7,030 nucleotides of DNA from NCBI GenBank assembly GCA_002294285.1, contig DBFL01000078.1:5127-12156 (forward strand). Reading direction: 5' to 3'. The notes under the pieces are model-generated. The model ran no database searches, was not told where the DNA came from, and worked only from the letters and a program-made list of their open reading frames with translations. Made by a program: the position numbers and the translations under genes. The stretch comes from Candidatus Neomicrothrix sp. UBA881 (GTDB lineage Bacteria; Actinomycetota; Acidimicrobiia; Acidimicrobiales; MedAcidi-G1). Positions 1 through 6,464 of this stretch are shown piece by piece (the first letter of the stretch is position 1; every line of letters begins with the position of its first letter).

Positions 1-538
1 TTGTGGTTTCATCAGTCGTTGTGGCTTCAGTTTCTTCTGGAGCAGCCGTTGTTGTCGTTGGAACACTTGGAACACCGTCGGTTGATAAGCCTCTTTCTTC
101 AAGAGCTGCGATGTGTGCAGCGCGTGTCCCATTGCCGTACCATCCGTCCGCTTCGATACCAAGAACTGTTTGCAGTGCTTCAGCTACCGAACTAGGACCC
201 CACTGGTAAGAAGCAAGCAAAATTATCTCTACCTCTGTATCGGGCACAACGGTGTCAATGATAGAAGGCAAGGTTGGAAGCTGAGTTGTTGTTGTCGTTG
301 ATTCAATTTCTTCAGCTTCTGCAGTTGTAGTTGTCGTAACAACTAAAGGTTCTGGCTGTGGTGGTGCAACGGCTAAAAGTTCAATTTCAGTCTCTAAATC
401 GAGCACATCTTCTCTCAATTGGACCAGCTCTGCTCGAAGGGTTTGGATTTCATCATCATTACTCTCGAACAGTCCGCATCCTGTAGCTACAAGAGATAGA
501 CAAATAATTACGCTGCTTGATATTAGAGAATTCTTCAT
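1..538 (-). CDS. Lipoprotein with coiled coil, Thr-rich linkers and peptidoglycan-binding-like domain (3' end outside window)
   Basis: This leftward reading frame is open from an ATG at 536..538 to the window edge (179 codons, no stop reached). The first 20 residues form a short lipoprotein signal: Lys-2, a hydrophobic stretch, then VATGC with Cys-21 as the likely lipidated residue. The Ala at -3 makes the lipobox slightly atypical. Residues about 28-55 are a heptad-like coiled coil rich in Glu and Leu. Thr-rich, Glu/Pro-rich linkers follow, with Thr runs near 69-72 and 81-85. Residues about 105-156 resemble a PG_binding_1 repeat, with an LQTVLGI segment, then ADGWYGNGT, then an Ala-rich helix ending in LSTDGVP. 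A second Thr/Pro/Glu-rich linker runs to the edge, so another domain probably lies beyond it. I infer a membrane-anchored envelope protein that contacts the cell wall; no catalytic domain is visible. It lies 53 bp downstream of the large protease-like gene on the same strand and may be co-transcribed with it. There is no convincing ribosome binding site, only GGA touching the ATG. Confidence 0.85.
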   Translation of the reverse strand, partial: MKNSLISSSVIICLSLVATGCGLFESNDDEIQTLRAELVQLREDVLDLETEIELLAVAPPQPEPLVVTTTTTAEAEEIESTTTTTQLPTLPSIIDTVVPDTEVEIILLASYQWGPSSVAEALQTVLGIEADGWYGNGTRAAHIAALEERGLSTDGVPSVPTTTTAAPEETEATTTDETT

Positions 539-591
539 TCCGACAGTATTCCAGAGAAAGGAGCCAATAACGAGTCAGAGGTGTATTTTTC

Positions 592-3500
592 TTAATCTTT
601 AACTGTGATAGTTACCGAAATAGGATCGGATTTTCTACCCAAATAATCATTTGCGGTTAGGAAAAAAGTGTAGGTTTTGCCAATTTGTAAGCCTTTGACA
701 GCATGGGTGAACCAGGTTATGCCTTCTGCTTTTTTCCAAGGAGTGCCGACTATCCCAGAGATCCAGTCGTCATAGGTTGTTAGCCTTACTGCGACATTCG
801 GAAGCCTCGTGCTAGCACATTCCCCTTGAGGGCCCCATGCTATTACTCCAACCAGTGTCGGCAATTCAGTGCCTCGTGTTACTGGTCCTCCCCCATCTCC
901 GATACATGAACCGATTTCTTCTTCGCCTCCTACACATAACCATTGTGAAGAATCGAAAGTTGACCATTTTCCACACCTATTCGTAGCTGGGTTGGATTGA
1001 ACCTCTGCAGGAGCTTGCCGTAAATTGGCTTCTCTAGTGTTTCCCCCTGCTACTGTTGCTCCCCACCCAGCTACCTTTAATTCTGTGCCGTCGAGAGGGA
1101 GTTGAGGGTTAGTTTCCCATGGAATCCAACTGGCTTTGGGTGAGTTAACTGAATTTGAGAGTTCGATAAGTGCTATGTCATGTGTCAGAGGGGAATCTCT
1201 GTAGCCGTCGTGAATATTGATCGATTTCACTTTTAAACGATCTTGTTGTTGGACATTTGAAAGGTCAGAAAATCCGGCAACTACTTCTATGTCTGACGTT
1301 CTATTACCAGCAGGAATGCAATGTGCTGCTGTTATAACCCATGAAGAGGTCAGCAAACTCCCTTGACAGAATTTTGCCTCAACTGGATTATTCACAGTTG
1401 GAGCAAGGAGGGCAACAATGTGGGAGTTCTCCTCGATGCTTCCTTTCTCTCCTCCTATGATCATTCTTTCTGCTTGGGGTTTTTCACGCATGTTTTCTTC
1501 GTCAATATTCCTGATCCCCCCCTTGTTAACGGAAGTGGTTTTTTCCTCGGTTTCTTCAAAATGTTGAATAGAGAAAGTCACCCCTTCTAGTTTTTGCGGA
1601 TAGTCCCAGCTGAGTAGAACTTCACCTGATTGACTCTGAGCTTCGAGATCAACTGGTGAGGTCGGTTTACCTAACGCAGTGTCTCGAGGGGTGTCTATTT
1701 TCACTTGAACTGGATCTGAATATGGAGACTTGCCTGAATCATTTTCTGCTAGTACTTGAAACTCGTAAGTTAAACCACTTCTGAGATTTTCTACCTCATA
1801 CGAGTTGTCTTCTATCTCTGTAACCCATGTCCATTGCCAACCAACATGGGACCTTATCCACTCTGAGTAGTTGCTGACTCTCGTAAAAATGTCCACATCT
1901 TCTGCACATTTATTAGAACTATCAGTCATTCCGTAAGAGGTAACTCCTGCCAGAAACCAAAATCCATCGAGTTCAACAACGTTTGAACCTCCACTGTCGC
2001 CCGTACATGCTCCTTTTCGAGCGGGTGAGTCAGAACAGACTCTACTTTGAGCAATAAAACCGGTATCAGAACCACAAAAGTTGTAATCATAATTACCAAT
2101 TACGTTCACGACAGTCGATTTGAGATCATCTGGATAAGGACCTTCATTGACCACGTCTGTGCTCCCCCATCCGGCTTTAAGGAGTGGTGTTCCATCTTCA
2201 GGCAGTTTTGGGTCTTCAAGCCATGGAATGGGTTTAGCTATCCCTGATGGAACTGGGCGCGATAAACGCACTAGAGCAATGTCATTGTTTACATCTCGAT
2301 CATAAGAAGGGTGGGGATAAATCGCAGAGGCTTGAAAGATGTCTTCTTGTCCTATATCTGAGAGTTTCTGTCGGCCAGCTCCAATTCTTATTTCTGATGC
2401 TTTTGTGTATCCGCCTTCATCTTCTAGAAAGCAATGTGCGGCTGTCAAAACCCATTCAGGTTTTATTAGAGCCCCTCCGCAGAATTGGTCATTAAGTGGA
2501 TTAGGGCCATCGATTATCGCGACTTGGAAGGAAAGGTCGGAAATGCTTTCTTCATCGGCACCGACTATGTATTTTCTTTTGGTTGGAGCATCAGAATCTA
2601 CTATTTGCTTATTTCTAGTTGATGTTCTGTTGACAACAGTTGAATTTGATGGCTTCCAGTTGGCCTGTTCGCCTACTGCAATAGGGCCGAATGTTTCCGA
2701 GCCGTCTGACGTTATAAGGAATATTTCACTCTGGCTTCTGCCAAGACTGTTTGTGCCATTTTCTTGAAGTGTGAAAGCTATGTGTTCTCCATCTCTGGAC
2801 CAAGCTGGTTCAGCTTCCACTAATTCATTTTGAGTTATCTGCTTTCTATCGCTTCCGTCAGCGTTCATGGTGAACAGTTCTACGTCACCATCACTGTTGC
2901 TCACGAAGGCTATCTTCTGTCCATCTGGAGACCATGTGGGCCAGGCATCTCCAAAACCTTCATTGTTGGTTATTTGGGTAATCGAATCATCTGTTACATC
3001 CAGAATGTATATTTCAGAATCACCATCCATCCGACCTGAAAAAGCAATTTGGTTTCCAGTTGGAGACCATGCAGGTATTGACCAGTTGCCAGTGTTTACT
3101 TCATTCAGTAAACGGATTCCGCTTCCATCAGCATTCATTATGTGAAGTCGATAAGTATCGTTGATTTTTCTTTCGAAAACGATCTGTTTGCCATCGGGTG
3201 ACCATGTTGCAAATGCGTCTTCAACGAAGCTACTCGTAAGGTTTTTAAGGCCTGTCCCGTCAGCATTTACAACAAAAATGTCCCCCTCGGCGCTGCCGTG
3301 TTTCGCATCGAAAGCTATACGTGTTCCATCAGGTGAATAAACACCGGACCAGTCGTCAACTGTATTATCAGTTATTTGTTTGAGGCCTGTTCCGTCACCA
3401 TTAACTGTGTAGAGTTCCCAATCTCCATCACGATCGCTCATGAATAGTATTTCCCCTGGGATACTGGGTTCAGCAACTAGTTCTACAGGAGCAGGATAAA

Positions 3501-4140
3501 CCTGCCTATAGCGAAGTGTAAATTCTGTTCCTTCTTTTTGAAATTCCGGAGTTGTGCTCCACTCTAAATTTGCAGAAGTCAGTCCTCTTGCAACACTCAA
3601 CTGAATTGGGCCTGAATTTGTAGAATTATTTTGCTCAGGTTTGGAAACGCTATTCCCTGTTCCCACTTCTGAAACTGTTTCGGGTTTTTCATTTGCATTT
3701 TCTTCTTTTAGCGAGGAATCAAGTCCTGCCAGGAAAGTAAGAACGCTGCCTCCCAGCATCTGAGCTTGAGAGTCACTTAGACAGTAATAATCCGTTATCC
3801 AGTTAAGAGCGTCGATCTCTTGCTCACTCCACACCGTCTGATAGCGGTTAGGTCCTGTAGGGTCTAAATCCTTACCCAAATTACTTCCGCAGTCATCACC
3901 AGTTGCGTTTGCGATTGCAACTAGCAGAAAACGTAAAACTTCTACTCCAGCTTTCTGCAACTCACCGGGTCCCTCATATCCGAGATACTCTGCAGCCCAA
4001 ATAAGATCTTCTATACCTTCGGCTGGGTATCCAGTTTCAACGGTCAAATCATCGGCTTGAACAGTTCCAACTTGAGTGAATAGAAGAGCACTTACAACCG
4101 TCAATGCAGATATAACGTTGGCATATTTGATTCTGTTCAC
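592..4140 (-). CDS. Exported mosaic protein: TolB-like propeller and two trypsin-fold domains, each nested in a split FN3 domain
   Basis: This encodes 1182 residues from a GTG start. That start is supported by a signal peptide right after it: NRIK, a hydrophobic core, and likely cleavage after VQA at residue 29. Order of domains: (1) residues 30-145, an unrecognised mostly helical region with Cys-84 and Cys-120; (2) a polar linker, about 145-177; (3) the first half of an FN3 domain, 178-213; (4) six TolB/PD40 propeller repeats, 230-497, with recurring WSPDG and IAF motifs; (5) a chymotrypsin-fold protease from IVGA at 525 to about 766, with triad His-569 (TAAHC), Asp-620 (DIAL) and Ser-716 (GDSGG); (6) the second FN3 half, 768-816; (7) the first half of another FN3, 826-862; (8) a second protease-fold domain from IIGG at 894 to about 1131, with His-940 and Asp-988 but Gly-1083 where Ser belongs; (9) the final FN3 half, 1133-1180. 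Both protease domains keep six Cys fitting the 42-58, 168-182 and 191-220 disulfides. The likely role is extracellular proteolysis by the first domain, with substrate recognition by the others; the substrate is unknown. A lipoprotein gene follows on the same strand. Confidence 0.95.
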   Translation of the reverse strand: MNRIKYANVISALTVVSALLFTQVGTVQADDLTVETGYPAEGIEDLIWAAEYLGYEGPGELQKAGVEVLRFLLVAIANATGDDCGSNLGKDLDPTGPNRYQTVWSEQEIDALNWITDYYCLSDSQAQMLGGSVLTFLAGLDSSLKEENANEKPETVSEVGTGNSVSKPEQNNSTNSGPIQLSVARGLTSANLEWSTTPEFQKEGTEFTLRYRQVYPAPVELVAEPSIPGEILFMSDRDGDWELYTVNGDGTGLKQITDNTVDDWSGVYSPDGTRIAFDAKHGSAEGDIFVVNADGTGLKNLTSSFVEDAFATWSPDGKQIVFERKINDTYRLHIMNADGSGIRLLNEVNTGNWSIPAWSPTGNQIAFSGRMDGDSEIYILDVTDDSITQITNNEGFGDAWPTWSPDGQKIAFVSNSDGDVELFTMNADGSDRKQITQNELVEAEPAWSRDGEHIAFTLQENGTNSLGRSQSEIFLITSDGSETFGPIAVGEQANWKPSNSTVVNRTSTRNKQIVDSDAPTKRKYIVGADEESISDLSFQVAIIDGPNPLNDQFCGGALIKPEWVLTAAHCFLEDEGGYTKASEIRIGAGRQKLSDIGQEDIFQASAIYPHPSYDRDVNNDIALVRLSRPVPSGIAKPIPWLEDPKLPEDGTPLLKAGWGSTDVVNEGPYPDDLKSTVVNVIGNYDYNFCGSDTGFIAQSRVCSDSPARKGACTGDSGGSNVVELDGFWFLAGVTSYGMTDSSNKCAEDVDIFTRVSNYSEWIRSHVGWQWTWVTEIEDNSYEVENLRSGLTYEFQVLAENDSGKSPYSDPVQVKIDTPRDTALGKPTSPVDLEAQSQSGEVLLSWDYPQKLEGVTFSIQHFEETEEKTTSVNKGGIRNIDEENMREKPQAERMIIGGEKGSIEENSHIVALLAPTVNNPVEAKFCQGSLLTSSWVITAAHCIPAGNRTSDIEVVAGFSDLSNVQQQDRLKVKSINIHDGYRDSPLTHDIALIELSNSVNSPKASWIPWETNPQLPLDGTELKVAGWGATVAGGNTREANLRQAPAEVQSNPATNRCGKWSTFDSSQWLCVGGEEEIGSCIGDGGGPVTRGTELPTLVGVIAWGPQGECASTRLPNVAVRLTTYDDWISGIVGTPWKKAEGITWFTHAVKGLQIGKTYTFFLTANDYLGRKSDPISVTITVKD

Positions 4141-4164
4141 TCTTGAAGACTATGTGAATATAAA
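4136..4164 (+). promoter_or_regulatory. Candidate promoter for the EamA transporter gene
   Basis: TTCACT (4136-4141) and TATAAA (4159-4164) are separated by 17 bases and match four and five of six consensus positions for a housekeeping sigma factor. The start point would be near 4171. That is downstream of the GTG at 4154, so if this promoter is real the transporter must start later, for example at CTG 4226. The -10 box overlaps the possible minus-strand -10 box of the divergent gene, so the two promoters would compete. The prediction is by eye only. Confidence 0.25.
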
Positions 4165-5116
4165 GGATTTAGGTTTTTATTGCCCCGCTTTTCATTTTTC
4201 TTTCCTTCATGCTCTACTTGGAATTCTGTCTTATCAACTAGCTTCCCTACTCGCTGCAACCTCTTGGGCGTTAAGCAGCTTGATCGCGGCTGAACCTTCG
4301 CGCCGCCTTGGAGGTGCGAGATTTTGTCGGATAAGGATGATCTATGTAAGCGTGATGCTCATAGTCGCTGCAACCATTAACGGGGGTTGGAACACAGTCG
4401 ACTTTAACGACACCGCTCTTATAGCAATTTCAGGGATCATCGGCATATTCGTTGGCGATGTAGCTTTATTCACAGCAATGTCCAGAATCGGGCCTCGAAG
4501 AACCGGGATGCTTTTTACATTAAATGCGCCAATGGCTGCAGCCGGTGGAGCTGTTTTTTTCAACGAACGTCTTTCTTTGTCCTCATTTGCTGGATCGGCT
4601 CTAATAATCTTCGGAATAATTTTGGCAGTTGTGTATGGGAATCCTTCTGATGGAACGGGAGTATTTGAAAGAATAGAAGGTTCTCTATTTGTGGGGGTTT
4701 TTTGGGCGGCTATCGGAGCTCTGGGACAAGCTGGTGGTGCATTGGCAGCAAAACCAGTATTGGATGAAGGAGGTGACACTCTTACAGTTGCAGCGTTGAG
4801 AGCATTGATAGCCACGCTTGTGATGTGGAGTCTCCCAACTAAAACTGATAAGTGGACGCGCTCACTCGTTAAATCACCTTTAGTTAAAAATGATCAGCTT
4901 AAATTGGCTTCAAGTGCTTTTATAGCAATGGTTTGCGGAATGACACTCCTCCTTTACGCCTTAGCGAATGGTGATACTGGAATAGCTGTCGTGCTATCGG
5001 CCACCACGCCGGTTTTACTTTTACCTCTTCAAGCTGTAGCGACTAAAAAGATGCCTGCACCTTTCGCATGGCTGGGTGCAGTTCTTACAGTTATTGGAAC
5101 TTCTCTTCTTATTTAG
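4154..5116 (+). CDS. EamA-family (drug/metabolite transporter superfamily) 10-TM permease; start uncertain
   Basis: From GTG 4154 this gives 320 residues with about ten hydrophobic segments (roughly 27-47, 62-79, 86-108, 114-135, 143-161, 175-198, 209-227, 250-271, 274-296, 301-320). They are arranged as the two EamA repeats typical of this superfamily. The first repeat ends with the family-like FFNERLS motif followed by a Gly-rich helix. The second ends with an equivalent segment in which KKMP replaces the usual Glu-Arg. Members export or exchange small metabolites across the inner membrane; the substrate cannot be read from sequence. The start is unclear. A GTG at 4076 would overlap the divergent signal-peptide coding region. 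GTG 4154 leaves only 13 bp to that gene. CTG 4226 would give a 296-residue protein beginning MSYQLAS, right at the first membrane helix, which matches usual family architecture. The stop codon overlaps the stop of the convergent MFS gene. Confidence 0.88.
   Translation: MNIKDLGFYCPAFHFSFLHALLGILSYQLASLLAATSWALSSLIAAEPSRRLGGARFCRIRMIYVSVMLIVAATINGGWNTVDFNDTALIAISGIIGIFVGDVALFTAMSRIGPRRTGMLFTLNAPMAAAGGAVFFNERLSLSSFAGSALIIFGIILAVVYGNPSDGTGVFERIEGSLFVGVFWAAIGALGQAGGALAAKPVLDEGGDTLTVAALRALIATLVMWSLPTKTDKWTRSLVKSPLVKNDQLKLASSAFIAMVCGMTLLLYALANGDTGIAVVLSATTPVLLLPLQAVATKKMPAPFAWLGAVLTVIGTSLLI
4157..4162 (-). promoter_or_regulatory. Possible -10 box (TATATT) for the exported protease-like gene
   Basis: On the minus strand TATATT lies 16 bases before the GTG start at 4140. 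If used as a -10 element, transcription would begin around 4150, giving a very short leader of about 10 bases with no Shine-Dalgarno sequence. No convincing -35 hexamer is visible at 16-18 bases spacing; the candidate region is G-rich. This is a weak call based on one hexamer in AT-rich DNA. Confidence 0.2.
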
Positions 5117-6393
5117 GAGTCTCTATTCGTCTTAGATCTCGTAGTTTTTTCTGATATCAGGAATATCGCAACGGTTATTACCGGATACAAGCCTAGTATT
5201 CCGCTGTAATGACTTAATGTCTGATAATCAGTTAAAGTCACAATCAATCCAGACCCAATTCCGGCAATCCCTCCTGAGGCGGTCATAGCCAGATCTGCCA
5301 ACCCTTGGATTCTGACTTTCTCTGGGCCTTTGAATTCACTCGCTATGAGAGTAGAACTTGCGACTAGTCCAAAGCTCCAACCTAGACCTATTAAGAAGAG
5401 TCCTGTAAATACGCCAAGTGAATCTTGAGGATCTGTGTGTGATGCAAGTTCAGCTCCTAGGACGAGGAGCAAACCTCCAAAAGCAATCACAGATTTTGCG
5501 CCGATTTTTTCAGTTAATACTCCCACAAGTGGAGAAAAGGCGTACATGCCTATGATGTGTAGTGATATAACAAAGCCGACTATTTCTAGCTGGTGACCCC
5601 CGTCTTTGAGGTGAAGAGGAGTCATGGTCATAACTCCCACCATTACTACATGACCTACGACCATGGAGCCGACGGAAAGTCGTCCCACTTTTGAGGAAAA
5701 GAGTCTTCTAAAGGCTTCTTTAAAGGATGTGTTCTGCTCGCCTTCGAGTCCGATTCCGCCTACTACCACTAAGGGGTCTGGACGCAACCATCTCCTGATA
5801 GTCAAGGCTGCTAGAAGAAAAAGGAAGCCTGAAATGATGTAAGGTCCTGCCAACTCGGGAACGGCTAGAAGATCTCCTACTTTTTTTGCCGGTCCTAAAC
5901 CTAAAGACGGTCCAAGGACTGAGCCGATAGTGGAAGCCCAAACCAGATTGCCTATTGCAGAGGCCTTGTTTTCCTCGGCCGGTAGATCAGCTGCCGCATA
6001 GCGTGCAGCTAGATTTGCACCGTTGCCCACTCCAACTCCAAGAATTCCTATAGGTAGGAATAGGTAGACTTCTGTGATGGCTGCCGTCATAGCCAACAAC
6101 GCTCCCGCTACAGCTACCAAGTATCCTGTGACTATCCCAGGCCGTCTGCCTTTTGCCGACATTATTTTTGCTAATGGTAACGTTGAAAGTGCTGCTCCAG
6201 TTGTAAGACATGCGGCTGCTAAAGCGCCGAAGGTCTCATTCCCGGTTATTTCTTCACCTAGAACTGCTGCAGCTGAATATGCGCTTGTGATCGCTGCCCC
6301 TGCAGGCACCAATCCGGCCATAAGAGTGCGAAGGGTTCGTTTCTGAAGAAGAGCGCGTTCATTTAGATCATTCACTTCAACTTCTTCGAACAT
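5113..6393 (-). CDS. Major facilitator superfamily transporter (12 TM)
   Basis: This encodes 426 residues starting at ATG 6391..6393, with a polar N-terminal tail of about 22 residues and then roughly twelve membrane segments in two halves. Signs of the family are the cytoplasmic loop 2-3 motif ending GRRPG (residues 82-86, a motif A variant lacking the usual Asp-Arg) and IGSVLGPSLG (156-165) in the fifth helix. The latter resembles motif C, seen in drug:proton antiporters. A longer loop at about 201-236 separates the two halves, and the second half has a motif-A-like loop with LTEKIGAKS near 293-301. The likely role is proton-coupled efflux at the cytoplasmic membrane, with unknown substrate. 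No Shine-Dalgarno sequence precedes this ATG, but AAGGAG lies 30 bases upstream in front of a short out-of-frame ATG (separate entry). The gene is convergent with the EamA permease gene and overlaps it by four bases. Confidence 0.92.
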   Translation of the reverse strand: MFEEVEVNDLNERALLQKRTLRTLMAGLVPAGAAITSAYSAAAVLGEEITGNETFGALAAACLTTGAALSTLPLAKIMSAKGRRPGIVTGYLVAVAGALLAMTAAITEVYLFLPIGILGVGVGNGANLAARYAAADLPAEENKASAIGNLVWASTIGSVLGPSLGLGPAKKVGDLLAVPELAGPYIISGFLFLLAALTIRRWLRPDPLVVVGGIGLEGEQNTSFKEAFRRLFSSKVGRLSVGSMVVGHVVMVGVMTMTPLHLKDGGHQLEIVGFVISLHIIGMYAFSPLVGVLTEKIGAKSVIAFGGLLLVLGAELASHTDPQDSLGVFTGLFLIGLGWSFGLVASSTLIASEFKGPEKVRIQGLADLAMTASGGIAGIGSGLIVTLTDYQTLSHYSGILGLYPVITVAIFLISEKTTRSKTNRDS

Positions 6394-6421
6394 GCAAGAA
6401 GCGTACGGCAGATATTTCCAT
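6377..6421 (-). promoter_or_regulatory. Possible 14-codon leader ORF overlapping the MFS gene start
   Basis: On the minus strand AAAAGGAG is followed after CAA by an ATG at 6419..6421. This frame encodes MEISAVRFLHVRRS and ends with TGA at 6377-6379, 14 bases inside the MFS coding region and out of frame with it. It carries the only good Shine-Dalgarno sequence near the transporter start, although the 3-base spacing is short. It could feed ribosomes to the MFS start by coupling, or be chance. There is no attenuator hairpin that I can see. Confidence 0.2.
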
Positions 6422-6464
6422 TTGCTCCTTTTTTAAATGATCTGCTTAAATGTTTCGGTATTTT
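6394..6464. other. Short divergent intergenic region between the MFS and YcaQ-like genes
   Basis: These 71 bases must hold the control signals of both divergent genes. It is AT-rich, with a T run at 6429-6434 and TTAAAT at 6446-6451, which could be a plus-strand -10 box. The only possible -35 match (TTGCTC, 6422-6427) is poor. No operator-like palindrome stands out. Confidence 0.4.

Noticed and set aside
47..300. Repeated GTTGTTGTCGTTG (48-60 and 288-300) as a possible DNA repeat or array
   Set aside because: Both copies are in the same coding frame and encode Thr runs of the lipoprotein linkers. It is low-complexity codon repetition, not a mobile or CRISPR repeat.
539..591. Terminator between the exported protein gene and the lipoprotein gene
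   Set aside because: The 53 bases show no clear GC-rich hairpin followed by a T run in the leftward direction.
2339..2767. A 142-codon plus-strand open frame opposite the exported protein gene
   Set aside because: It lies wholly antisense to the protease and propeller coding region, which has clear family motifs, and its translation shows no domain or signal. It is a shadow frame.
592..4140. The large gene as a pseudogene because of the missing Ser
   Set aside because: The 1182-codon frame is intact, the first protease has a full triad, and the second domain keeps all cysteines and the other active-site residues, so decay is unlikely.
4209..4241. Short ORF starting at ATG 4209 in the EamA leader
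   Set aside because: It has ten codons, no Shine-Dalgarno sequence and overlaps the first permease codons in another frame; nothing supports translation.
4342..4815. A 157-codon minus-strand open frame inside the EamA permease gene
   Set aside because: It is antisense to well-conserved membrane helices and rich in Pro, Ala and Lys without recognisable structure.
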